A stretch of DNA of 64,000 bases. It comes from Gelatoporia subvermispora B. Taxonomy: Eukaryota; Basidiomycota; Agaricomycetes; Polyporales; Gelatoporiaceae. Shown piece after piece: positions 11,835-21,927 of the stretch; positions within the stretch are counted from its first letter, which is position 1; each line of letters starts with the position of its first letter. The stretch is from assembly GCA_000320605.2 (NCBI GenBank), contig KB445791.1:913260-977259 (forward strand), read 5' to 3'. The position numbers and the translations under genes are program-made. The notes under the pieces were generated by a model. That model saw only the letters and a list, made by a program, of their open reading frames with translations, was not told the DNA's origin and did not search any database.

Positions 11835-12466
11835 TTAGATCGTGATAGCATAGGACACCACGTTGTTCGCGACGCCGAACTCAGCCGGAACGTCTCCCTG
11901 TAACATCAGAGGTGAGTCCCCGGAATAGAAAGAGTAAGATGTTGACATACCGGACAGTCGCTGTACGTCTCGACGACAGTAAAATACACAGTTGTAGTAC
12001 CGTCTTCAGCCACCATCGGAACCTGTGCAAGGTCGGAGGTGTTTGGCATGACAAGCGTGGAGGGCGGCGGTGTGTTCATCTGCGGAAGACCTAGGCGAAA
12101 GTTCAGTCCGTGATGTAACGTGAATGCGGCAATCGAATTACCAAAGTTCGCGACTAGGAAGTCACCAAATTGGTACAGGTAATCGCCTTCCGCGTACTCG
12201 CCCGATGAGGTCAGCGAGACGTCTGAGGGCGGCTGTTGGAGAAGCCACACGGAGAGCGGACTGTATCCCGATTCGCAGAGGTTGGCCGTCTCGAAAGAGA
12301 AGGGGAAGGTCTCTTGCGGAGCGATGACGGCATCGGCATTGGGTGCTGCCAATGTGCCGTGTACGGAGGAGATAATCTGACGCTTTGCGGGAAGACTAGA
12401 CGCAGAGCCGACAAAAAGCCCTGCAAAAGAGAGCATAGAAAGAACAGCAGAGGCGAAGAGCTGCAT
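11835..12466 (-). CDS. Small secreted protein, unknown function
   Basis: Two exons, 12466-11951 and 11897-11835, encode 192 residues. The start MQLFASAVLSMLSFAGLFVG is a typical secretory signal, with likely cleavage after the following SASS. The mature part has few cysteines (an ESGYSP region with one Cys and a DCP near the splice site), a Gly/Asn/Phe-rich core (YLYQFGDFLVANFGNSIAAF) and the C-terminus VANNVVSYAITI. A C-terminal run of alternating small and hydrophobic residues like this is common in extracellular beta-rich fungal proteins. I recognise no catalytic motif. The ATG at 12466 is preferred because the longer frame upstream lacks one and crosses a TATA box. Confidence 0.8.
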
Positions 12467-12559
12467 GTTGGGCTTGGATGGAGACTTGAGTCTGTTAAGG
12501 ACTTGAGTTTGTTGAGACTTGTGACTCGTCTTGGGTCGAATGAGCAGTCGAACCAGCTC

Positions 12560-12566
12560 TTTTATA
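12560..12566 (-). promoter_or_regulatory. TATA box of the small secreted protein gene
   Basis: TATAAAA on the minus strand (within GCATATAAAAGAGC), 94 nt upstream of the start codon at 12466. The spacing suits a transcription start near 12530 and a leader of about 65 nt rich in CT/CA. Confidence 0.6.
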
Positions 12567-14878
12567 TGCACTCGGAGACTCTACCGAAGGTTTGTTCGGC
12601 GCTGTCTCGCCGGAGGGAGATACCAGCCGTGCCTGGGTATGTCTGGATGCCGGCCACCGCGCATGAATGAATCAGGGACAGAAGCGGCGATGAGCACCCA
12701 TCGAAATGGTGGAGAGTTCGGTGCGAGCATCGTGGGCACGTCCACAGATGCTTCATAGACTGAATGTAGAAACCCTCGACCGTATCAGTCGGTGGATGTC
12801 AGTGAGACAAGACATCGACGTTGCATGCGGCTATAGTCGCTGGTGCGGCTCGCTACCCTGAGAATTGAGCTGAGAGGCCTAATTTCTGTAAGCATGGCTC
12901 TTGCCAAGTGCGGCGATGCGCTGATAAGTGGAGAGGACCGGACAGGCAGCAAGAATTCCGACATCGTCGAATCCATTGAATGCAAGCCGAGCAGGTATCA
13001 AGCGGGCGCAAAGATTGTCGCCCATGTAGCCGTTCAATAGCGAATCGTATCGCCGCAAACAGCATGCGAAGTGCCAGGGGCATGGGGAAAGGCTTTCGAT
13101 GGGGCAGATACACACAATGCGATGGCATGGAAGAGAGCCATTCCCGCAAATTCCAGGATGCGTCAGCAAGCGCGAGGCGCACTTCTGGAGTCGGCGATGA
13201 TGGCGGCAGTCGAGGCTGTCCCTCTAAGATGGCCCCAGTCGGCTACAGAGATTAGCATTCATCGCGCGATTAATCAACTCCCAGACTTCGGCGCCGACAG
13301 GCCTAGAATCAGCACGACAAGAGACGAAGAAACCTGTGCAGTCGCATGCGGAACGTCAGACAAGGCTCTAGGCGATAACGGACGGAGTTGAACTTTTGGG
13401 GTGTGGCGCTATGAAATCGGGGCCGACAAGCAGAGGCCGTGGCAGACTGGAAGCAAGCAGAGGAGATAGCCTTCGAAAGATGGCTCTGCGGCACCTATTC
13501 GGGAGGCGGAATTTAGAACAAATCAGCACTCTCCGCCCGCACATTTCGCCAAGTATATTCCGGGTAAACGTGCGCAGAGAGAGCACCATGGTGGAGAATT
13601 TGCAGCGGCAGCAATTAGCAGCAGTTGCATCGTGTCTAGCCGCCTCCGGTGTTGCATGCCCGTGCTGAAAGGGCCTGATTATTGGCGTTCCTGTTGATTC
13701 ATCGCTGTCAGTTGCATTGACATGACTTGCGGATGTTAAGAGAGGGCAGAAGGCCGGCGCCAAAGGCACGTCCGAGCCCGTGCCGATCGATGCCGTTGTA
13801 TTCATCTTCGTTGGTTCCTGCAGCACGCGGCTGTATACATAGCTGATTCCTCGCTGCGCCGGCGCAAAGAGCCTCGGGGAGCTCTCAATCAAACGTTCTG
13901 CAATTCACGACCGTCGACGTCTCGGCCTCAAAGGGCGAGCCTGCACGGACTAAGGAAGTGCTATATCCAATGGGGTCGTCGAAGGAACCAGGCGTGCGAC
14001 TCCATGAAGTTCCAGGCAGCTTTTGATCATGGTTCTTACCGGCGGAGCTGTCTAAGCGCAAACTTAGACGCAGCGACGATCGCTCTCAACTGATGCAGAC
14101 TATGGCATCCGGTCTTCAAGATATGCTGTTCTCCAGAAAGCTCGTTGGATGCCTATAGTCAGTGCTCCACAGTGATACTCTGGCTCAGGCACCGTATTTG
14201 ACAAGGATGACAGGGTCAGATAGAAGATCGAAGGATATCTGCGCTTATCCGGAACGTGCCAGGGCCACAAGGCGATGGTTGATAGACGAGGGCGTGTATT
14301 CTAGCAAGGCATGCCCTGGACAAATATTCGGCGGCGCGTTCCCAGCATGTCCCAATGAGACGCCAGTAGATGCAATGCTCACTGTCAGAGGTCGTCTCAA
14401 TGACTACATCGTTTGTATTCGTGAAATACGAGAGAAGCGCGCTGCAAAGAGAGGATTCTGGTCGAATGATTATACATTTCGCGCTGAATGACTGGAAAGG
14501 AACGCAGGGCAAGTAGTGGGATCGCCGCACATCGAGCACATGATCTGCAGGGGGCGGATGAATTAGCCCGAGTACAATGCAAGATGAGCGAGCTTCGGCC
14601 TACGCATTCTGATACAGTCCCCGCTGCGCCTGTCGCGTCGAGAGGCGAAAGCGCTGCATCCTCTTCCGCCGAGGGCCGATTGTTTCCTCGCCATCGGGAC
14701 TATATCACGTTTAGCATCGCTCATGAGCCAACAAGTCTGACATAGACTCAGAGTATCTCCTGGAGTCAGCGTGCGCTCGTTCCGAATCTCACACCCACAT
14801 GCTTTGGCCTCGCGGGTCCGACGCTAACACCAGCACCAGCACCAGCATACTGCTACCGCTCCCCTACTCTCATCATCA
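12567..14878. other. 2.3-kb gene-poor region
   Basis: Many short open frames on both strands, none with family similarity or a coherent set of splice joins. The longest minus-strand frame (13892-13368) contains a true ATG at 13805 (MNTTASIGTGSDVPLAPAF) but degenerates into low-complexity basic sequence. At 14829-14848 the hexamer CAGCAC/ACCAGC is repeated about three times. A non-coding transcript or a fast-evolving small gene cannot be excluded. Confidence 0.35.
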
Positions 14879-15388
14879 TCACGTCAGACTGAGAACCGGA
14901 CACTCCAACACCCTGTAGTCCACGCGGCCGACCTTGAGCTGCTGTGCCGCTAGATATGCGCGATCGAAGAGGGCCTGCCCCCGCAGCTCCTTCGGCAACG
15001 TCAGGACCTCGCTATCCCTCAGCCGCTGCAGCACGTATATGCACCACCAGGTACTATTCCACTCTATGCACCCTTGCGGAAACTCCCTCCGATCAGGCTC
15101 GGCACCGAAGTCCCCCAGGAACGCGTTGATGTCGCCGATGTTGTAGTCCGTGGATGACGCAACCGCTACCAGCCCGGTAAGTTTCGAGTCTTTGGAGAGG
15201 ACGGTTTGGCGATGGTTGAGCCTCCACTTGCGGCCGAGATTTGATGGGAGTGCATCATCGGTGATTTGGTAGACTGTTACTGGCTTATCCGCATGGGAGC
15301 TGCTCGGATCTGCGAAGACGAGGCCACTGTGGAACGTCCGCTCATCGTTCCCGCGCCTGTAGAAGGTCATGAAAGCCGTGATCGGCAT
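14879..15388 (-). CDS. Basidiomycete hypothetical protein, single exon, 169 aa
   Basis: I do not recognise a named domain. From the ATG at 15388 the product begins MPITAFMTFYRRGNDERTF and ends VDYRVLECPVLSLT. It has a conserved-looking core (GCIEWNSTWWCIYVLQRLRD) with two Trp pairs, and a C-terminal helix (ALFDRAYLAAQQLKVG). Such Trp-rich single-exon proteins recur as lineage-specific families in Agaricomycetes, but that statement is from general familiarity. The frame stays open upstream to 15685 without another convincing start. No signal peptide or membrane helix. Confidence 0.6.
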   Translation of the reverse strand: MPITAFMTFYRRGNDERTFHSGLVFADPSSSHADKPVTVYQITDDALPSNLGRKWRLNHRQTVLSKDSKLTGLVAVASSTDYNIGDINAFLGDFGAEPDRREFPQGCIEWNSTWWCIYVLQRLRDSEVLTLPKELRGQALFDRAYLAAQQLKVGRVDYRVLECPVLSLT

Positions 15389-16010
15389 GATCTGGGGTGT
15401 CTCCGTGAGCGGGGATGCTTCAAGCGCAGGCAAAGAACGACGCACGGTGTCCGGGGAAAATGTGAGGGGTGCTAGATTGCTGGAGGAGAGATGGATTTTT
15501 TCAAGTCGTCTCAAGCCAGTTGGGCAGGGGGTTTCGGGGAGGAGCAGGAGATCGTACACCGCGTGTCTGCAACGTGCACGAAAATTGTTGGAAAAATCCG
15601 GCTTTTGATTTTCTTGAGTTGTCACCGCTGGGTCGAGGCCCCGAAGTCGAGGGAACTTCGGCCGGAATTCGAGCAGTAAACTCACAAAATAATGTTCCCA
15701 GAATACTCATGCCAATGGCATGCACGCGGTTGTGGTAAATAACCGCAGAGCAGGAGACGCGTGGCTAGAATCGAGCAGACCAAGAGATGGGGAGATGTAA
15801 CCGCCTAGTAAGCCTGTCAGCCTATAACCCGTGCTAACGATACGATCGTAGTTAGTAACAAGCGAGATTGGCGCCGGCCCTTAACTCAACGCCCAACGGT
15901 TGGTTCCAGCGGGACAGCGGGCTCCAGCCCCCCGCCCTCGTCTCGCAGCGTATCGATGTCCATCGGGCTTTTCTTTCCGACTTGAACTATCTATCCGCCC
16001 CGTGTTGAGC
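15389..16010. other. Divergent upstream region
   Basis: Separates the hypothetical gene at 14879-15388 from the P-loop kinase gene. It holds the upstream open frame extending the hypothetical gene and a CT/CG-rich stretch near 15920-15960. No gene is supported. Confidence 0.4.
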
Positions 16011-16050
16011 CGCCATAGGCTGCCATAGGTCGCCACAGACCGCCATGGAC
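16011..16050 (+). repeat. Four imperfect 10-bp direct repeats running into the start codon
   Basis: Four consecutive decamers, CGCCATAGGC, TGCCATAGGT, CGCCACAGAC and CGCCATGGAC, abut exactly. The last contains the probable initiator ATG (16045-16047) of the P-loop kinase gene. Confidence 0.75.
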
Positions 16051-16905
16051 CACATCACCATCCAGCTCGCGGATTATCTCGTCCAACGGCTGCAATCGTG
16101 AGCCCGCGTTGTTCCGTGCACACGACCTTCACCTCACCCGCACCTCTGCACCTCGGTCGCGCCCGCTCGCAGGACGTCTCCCCACGACAGACTCCTCGTC
16201 GGTGTCTCGGGTGTCCCAGCTTCCGGCAAGTCGACCCTCGCGCAGGGGATCGTCGATCACGTCAACTCGAGACTCGCACTCACATCCCCGGGTCGCGAGG
16301 GGCACGAGGCCGCTGTGCTAGTCGCTCTCGACGGCTGGCACTTGACCCGTGCACAGCTGGACAAGTTCCCGGATCCCAAGCTGGCGCATGACCGGCGGGG
16401 CGCACATTGGACGTTCGATGGTGACTCGTACGTCGCATTTGTGCGCGCATTGCGGTGTTCGACTGCTCCCGGGGCGACTTCGGACGGGAAGACGGGGGTA
16501 ATCTACGCACCGTCTTTCTCACATGCAATCAAGGACCCAACTCCGGATGCTGTCCCCATCCATCCGTACCATCGGCTTGTTCTGATCGAAGGCCTATACT
16601 CATTCCTCGGAATCACACCCTGGCGCGAGGCTGCAGAGCTCCTCAATGAGCGGTGGTTCCTGAATGTTGGAGAAGAGGAAGCAGAAAGACGCCTCATTGC
16701 ACGCCATGTGCAAAGTGGTGTCGCCAAAGATTTGGAGGAGGCCATATGGAGGTCAAGAGAGAATGACGTGCCCAGTATGTTATTGTCTCTTTCTGGCAAA
16801 CCTGTGGCTCAGCGACGTCGAGATGGACAGTTTATCAGGGAGAACATGCTGAACCCCACGCGCGTTATCGATAGCGTCGAAGATCCCGTGCTCAAGGCGA
16901 GTTAG
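16045..16905 (+). CDS. P-loop kinase, uridine kinase/PanK-like (YFH7-like)
   Basis: Probable small-molecule kinase of the phosphoribulokinase/uridine kinase clan; the substrate is unknown. Exons 16045-16097, 16191-16774 and 16823-16905 give 239 residues. The Walker A loop GVPASGKST appears about residue 24, after a short helix (MDHITIQLADYLVQRL). Later marks of the clan are the LVALDGWHLTRAQL segment, a DPKLAHDRRGAHWTFDG motif as in nucleoside kinases, and the strand LVLIEGLYSFLG (Walker B position). RRLIARHVQSG resembles the Arg-rich lid, and NGQFIRENML closes the domain. Yeast Yfh7 is longer (about 350 residues) but has this order. An insertion of about 20 residues with Ser/Gly precedes GVIYAPSFSHAIKDP. 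Confidence 0.82.
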
Positions 16906-17618
16906 AGTGTTGCTGTTTGGGCAGACCTCTTACGTTGAGAGAGGTCATGTGGTAGCGCCATTGGTTGATGGCCGGGCCCGATAGCGGCATAGAAGAAGAT
17001 CATTGCTTAGCTGACATATACCTAGGTTTTCTGGTCATACAGTGGGATTATAAGAACTTTACTGATTGCACGTCGAATCCCGAACGGGCAGTCTTTTATG
17101 TGTCTTCCTTGACGAGCCAACCCTGACGTTGTTGTGAGGTCATCCAGTGTCGAGGTTTGTTCTAGAAGAACATTCCATTTCGTGAAATGATTCCTGCTGT
17201 GTGAGTGTGTATAGGGAATTCGCGACATCGTCGTGTCCCACTGGAAGTCTTCGCGAAGTGATCATCGTTCCTCGCTCTGCGGCTAAGCACAAAGGGTTTC
17301 CACTCGATATGGTCAAGACAACCAGGGTAACTTGAGCATGCAAGCTAGACAGGTCCATTCACGGATAGGATGTAAGGCGTCATGTCTTTGCCTCGAGGCC
17401 CGGAGTCCGTGCATCGAGAGCGCGGAGAACTCGCTGCACGATGCAGCCCAAGAATTTGGCGGTGGGTGTCAGATGTCACGAGAATGCCCGAGCAAGGGGG
17501 ATAACGGCACACAGACGGAGAGAGCTGCAGAAGTTGCTACAATACAATCCATACATTACGAGTACACGGGTATCGAGGTCGTTATGGGTGCGAGTTATGT
17601 GAATGAAAGTAGCGGGTA
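16906..17618. other. Intergenic, convergent 3' ends
   Basis: Between the kinase stop and the APC11 stop. The short frames show no similarity; I see nothing functional in it. Confidence 0.4.
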
Positions 17619-18034
17619 TCATCGTCCGTTGCCGTGGTCAACTTTCCGTTCCGCGGTGACTGGTGTATGGATGTGAGACCGTGCCGCTGAAACAAGGTGA
17701 AGGAAGACGCACCCCATGGTCTCCTATCCATGGGACATTGTTGCTTCGACGCTGCGGTCCCTATCCACTGTAGCAGACAGTGCATATGGAATACATGACT
17801 ACACTCGCCCCAAACTATGCGAGACATACTCAGCACGTCGTTGCGAAGGTCACACATCTAAGACGTACTCAGTGGGCAGTCGTCCCCCGGCATCTTGCAT
17901 GATGGGCAGCACCCCTCGTACGGCACACGGCAAATTCCACAGACGTCTCCTTCCCCGTCACCCTCATCGTCGTTTGTACCAGTGTTCCACCGCCATTGCG
18001 CAATTGCGTGCCAACTCTTCACGGTGACCTTCAT
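17619..18034 (-). CDS. APC11: Anaphase-promoting complex subunit 11 (RING-H2)
   Basis: Catalytic RING subunit of the APC/C ubiquitin ligase that recruits E2 enzymes. Exons 18034-17869, 17814-17713 and 17659-17619 give 102 residues. The protein begins MKVTVKSWHAIAQWRW, the family signature for cullin (Apc2) contact. The RING-H2 ligands follow in order: CGICRVPYEG, CCPSCKMPGDDCPL, then WGECSHVFHMHCLLQWI and QQCPMDRRPW, closing with VTAERK. The final splice (G|GTGCGT ... CACCAG) was chosen because it restores RPWVTAERK; reading through would give a long unrelated tail. Length and all zinc ligands are normal. Confidence 0.95.
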
Positions 18035-18096
18035 GATGTTCGGCGGAACAGAGGTTGGTGTGGCGGAAGTTGAGGAGGCGTTATTTACGCTTGTGT

Positions 18097-18118
18097 ACGC
18101 GTTTACGCGTTTACGCGT
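18097..18118. promoter_or_regulatory. Three ACGCGT boxes at 8-bp spacing upstream of APC11
   Basis: The palindrome ACGCGT occurs at 18097-18102, 18105-18110 and 18113-18118, within repeated TTTACGCG units, 63-84 bp upstream of the APC11 start and 233 bp upstream of the GH99-like start. In yeasts this is the MluI cell-cycle box bound by the MBF complex (Mbp1/Swi6) for G1/S transcription. Function here is inferred. Confidence 0.6.
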
Positions 18119-18350
18119 CGAGCCATGCTCGTGATCCGCTGAGTCAGCATTCTCCTACGGGCGCGTCATGTACCTGCCTTTCTGAGCAGCCCCTCGCCGG
18201 GAGTGGCAGGGTTCGCTGCGACAGTCATCAGTGCATACAGTGCGCGCGCAATGCCAACGTAGCGCTTCCCTACCTTCTCTCACATCGTCACATCTAGTTT
18301 GAGTTATCAATACGATCTATCCGAGTCCTCGTCTCTTAGTCTTGGCTATC

Positions 18351-21316
18351 ATGGCGCTGTCCACGAACGCCACCAACGGGAGGACGCTCAAGCGTGCCGA
18401 CCCCTCTACCATCCAGAACAAGTTTATGGTTGGCTATCAGGGCTGGTTCACTTGCCACGGTGATGGTGAACCCGTTGGACCTGGACATCATGGCTGGCTA
18501 CATTGGTTTACTTACCCCATCCCTGACGGTGGTCGACCTAATATCGATCTATGGCCAGATGTGTCTGAATACTCCCCATCTGAGCTGTTTCCAGCACCCG
18601 GGCTCAAAAACAAGGCGGGCGATCAGGAGTTCTTGTTTTCCTCTAGACATCCGAAAACTGTTGAACGCCACTTTCATTGGATGGCTTTGCACGGCGTAGA
18701 TGGCGCATTCCTACAGCGCTTCGCAGGACAATGTGACCTACCGGGCAATGAGGGAATCTGGAAGCAACGTGACGAAGTGGGTGACCGCGTGAGAGAGGCA
18801 GCAGAGAAGGAGGGCAGAGTGTTTGCGATTATGTCAGTAGCTTGGTCCCCTCGATGACTAGAATCTTACGTATTTCGCAGGTACGACGTCTCAGGCGTTG
18901 CTCCTGACCGCATACAGAAGATCATCGAATTCGATTGGCCACACCTCGTACGCGAGAAGGGCGTTCTGGATAGTCCTAATTATCTACACGAGAACGGTAA
19001 ACCTGTCGTCGCTCTCTGGGGCTTCGGCTTCGCCGATTCAAGACATGATCCTAACACCGTTCGAGCCATCACCAAGTTCATACGCGACAACACGCCGGGC
19101 GGTGCATATATTATGGCCGGGACTCCTGCGCACTGGCGAACTGCTGAGAGCGATGCCGATCGCAACGCTGAGTTCTTAAATGTGTGGTTGGAGGAGTTCG
19201 ACGCAATCTCTCCTTGGACCATCGGACGGTATGGCAGTCCAGATGGAGCTGACGATTTTGCGAACGATAAGATCAAGAAAGATCTAGAGCTGATCAACAA
19301 ACGGAATCAACTGCGAGAGCAGAACCAGAGAATTCGAAAAGTCGATTACATCCCTGTGATCTTTCCCGGAGGCTCTGTGAGTACTTAACTGTATACGTAG
19401 TTCTGTGTTGCCGCGAAGCTGGCACGTGCATACAGTGATTTTTGACTGATGTCAATCTCGCAGGGCTTCAACCTTTCTGAGGGAAGATGGGGCTTTAATG
19501 ACATCCCCCGGCGCGGTGGCAATTTCCTTTGGAGGCAGCTATACAACGTCCGAAGGCTCGGCGTCAATATCGTATACGGTGCTATGTGGGACGAGTGAGT
19601 AACCCAGATAGAGTGTTTCCGCATAGCTAATTGTATTCCAGATATGACGAGGGTACAGCATTCATGCCCGTCGTGCCGCATAAGTCACAGCTTCCGGTGC
19701 ATGAGAGGTATAACTTCATGGCGCTCGACGAGGATGGGTTCGATCTCCCCTCCGACTGGTACATGCGCATCTGTGGCTTTGTTGGCGAGAGCTTGCGCGG
19801 TGAACGCACCGTCACTGAGACGTTCCCAAGCAAAGAGCTGCAAGATTACTGGTCGTCCCGACCCAGGTACGAGGACAAACCTAAACAAGAGGAAGACAGC
19901 AAGGGCGAGAAGAACTTCGGGTCATACGAAGAGTGGAAGAAGGCGTTTGAGAAGGAGAATATGGACGAGCCCCCTCCTCCACCGTATTCTTTGGAGGCAG
20001 ATGAGCGATCAGCGCAACAGAACGCTGTTGCAGGGCCGTCTGGGAACTCACATTTTTCGCAGAGCGGACCCCCCGTAAGATCAAATCAAGAGACGTGGTG
20101 TCCTGACACTGCTGTCTCGTCCCTCGCCACAGACCTAAGCAGGCAGTCTCTGCATGACGGAAGAGGTCCCCCATCTCCAGTCGCTGCAAATCGTCCACCT
20201 ACAGTCCCAGAAAACCGCCCCCGCCCGCCCGCTGTGCCGTCAAATCGACCGTTGATCAATACCGAGCGCCCGCCCTCTCGATCCGATGCCGCATCACGAC
20301 CTCCACTGCAGCCACCTACGTCCCCTTCCACCTATGGGCCTTCCTACGGGTACACTCCACAGCCCGGACCTCCTAGTTCCTCACCAGCGCCCGGACCATG
20401 GTCTGCGCCCTGGCCGCCACCAGAGTGGGATGTCCGCCCGTCCCCGCCGCAAGCGCCGTATTCGTCCTATCCTGGCAGCTCAGGGCCCCCTGGTGTGCCG
20501 CCTCCTCTCAAGCCCCGGCCGAGCACGTCGGTATCGCAGAGCCCCACGCAACCACCCCATGCGCTACCAGGACTTGCGTTTCCTAGCCATCCGCAGTCGT
20601 ACAGCGGTTATGGCGGTTACGGCGGCTATGATGAGCCCAACGTTGGCGGCTTCAGCTTCCCACAGGCACATGTGTTGGGACCCCCGGACGAGCCATATGT
20701 GCCGTATGTGCCTCACGACAGTCGCCCAAGATTTGATCAGCAGAGCCAGGGACCGTTCTTCCCGCAGCCCGAATCGGGCCCGTCTGCTGGTTCATCACCA
20801 TATGGTAGCCCGTACGGCGGTAGCCCTGTGCGAGGCAACTCGCCGACAATCCCGCCCCGTAAGTTGGTTTCATTCCTATCTGATCTATGTGCTCAAAATC
20901 AAGCAGGGCCGTTTGGCGGAAGACAGTCCTCACCGCCTCGACCAGTCTCGCAGAGCCCCGGACCACATCGCTTCAGCCCACCTCTTGGCCCGCCTCAGTC
21001 TGGCCCTCAGAGAGAGAACAGCCCAGGCGGGCAATACGCCCCGCCTCCAGGACCTCCACTGTCAAACCGGTACGGGCAATATGCCCCGCCGCCAGGTCCG
21101 CCCCCGAGCGGGAGTCCCGGCCAGCAATATGCGGCTCCCCCTGGGCCTCCGCCAAACCATCCAAGCATTCAGCAATACCAAGCCGGGCGGCCTCCTCCGT
21201 CCCCCCGATCTCAGAATACGGGACCGGTAGGGTCTGCGTTGAATGCCGTTGGAAGCGCAGCGGGGCAGCTGGCGCATGGTGCGTTGCCTGCCACGCTGCT
21301 GTCATACTCTAACTGA
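18351..21316 (+). CDS. GH99-like (xylosidase/arabinosidase-annotated) protein with long proline-rich tail
   Basis: Exons 18351-18832, 18881-19376, 19464-19594, 19642-20858 and 20907-21316 encode 911 residues. Residues 25-400 form a TIM-barrel glycosidase-like domain: YQGWFTCHGDG, HHGWLHWFTYPIPDGG, DLWPDVSEYSPSEL, FHWMALHGVDGAFLQRF, VALWGFGFADSRHD and, around residue 370, AMWDEYDEGTAFMP. The last lines up with the WNEWxEGTxxEP catalytic motif of family GH99 with both glutamates kept, though W and the final E are changed. After about residue 470 the protein is low-complexity and rich in Pro, Gly, Ser and Tyr, with a PPPPPYS (PPxY type) site and three QYAPPPGPP-like repeats. There is no signal peptide, so a cytosolic location is likely. 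The 48-nt last intron is in frame; I splice it because it has a good GTAAGT and AAGCAG. Substrate unknown. Confidence 0.8.
21032..21154 (+). repeat. Coding repeat QYAPPPGPP x3 in the proline-rich tail
   Basis: Units start at 21032, 21077 and 21125 (45- and 48-bp steps), each encoding QYA(P/A)PPGPP(P) separated by Ser/Gly-rich spacers. They lie in the C-terminal tail of the GH99-like protein. Confidence 0.8.
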
Positions 21317-21927
21317 CAGCTTACTGCGATGTGTTGCCTGTGCGATACAGCCGGGAGCAAATTCTGGAATAAACAGAAAAGGTGATTTGGGCGTTGCGAA
21401 GGTGAGCTACTAGCGTCCTCGTGCGTGTGAAAGTGACCGAAATTGAAATTGGCATAGCATTAGATTCAAATCTTGCAAATTACTGTCATTGGGCTACTAT
21501 CAATTTATCGATGTCTCGCTACGCTAAGTTGCCGTCTCTACTGTGATGGTGTATTGTTACTACAGACGATCCCGAACAGCAGGTGTTATGAAGAGTTGAG
21601 ATGTACCAAGCCAATATAGAATGAATATAAAGCGCAAGCAAGACCGATTAGCACTAGACCGAGAAAATAGGTTAATAGATATCGTAAGTGGCATCGAGTC
21701 GTGTCGTCTAGCCAAACATCCACCTCGGCAGGGAGCTAGGGCGGAGGGCTCAGGCGGGGATAGTTCGAGCACCAGACGGACATTGGAGGGTGTGCTGCAA
21801 CGAGGCGAGCATATCGAACGATATCAGCGGACAATCGACGACCGATCGCGGAAGCGCGCACCAAGAATACGCTCGTGTACACGGACGTAGCAAGATCGCG
21901 CGCGGGAGCAATGCAGGGCCTCACGCG
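21317..21927. other. Intergenic, convergent 3' ends
   Basis: AT-richer stretch between two convergent genes. The open frames are short and without similarity. I see nothing else. Confidence 0.4.

Noticed and set aside
13368..13892. 174-codon minus-strand ORF, considered as a secreted or pheromone-like precursor
   Set aside because: No signal peptide, no CaaX ending and no basic or acidic processing motif; the second half is Arg-rich out-of-frame-like sequence.
20286..21230. 314-codon alternative-frame ORF inside the GH99-like gene
   Set aside because: Shadow of the Pro/Gly-rich, GC-rich coding repeats; its residues are Arg/His/Ser-rich noise without a conserved pattern.
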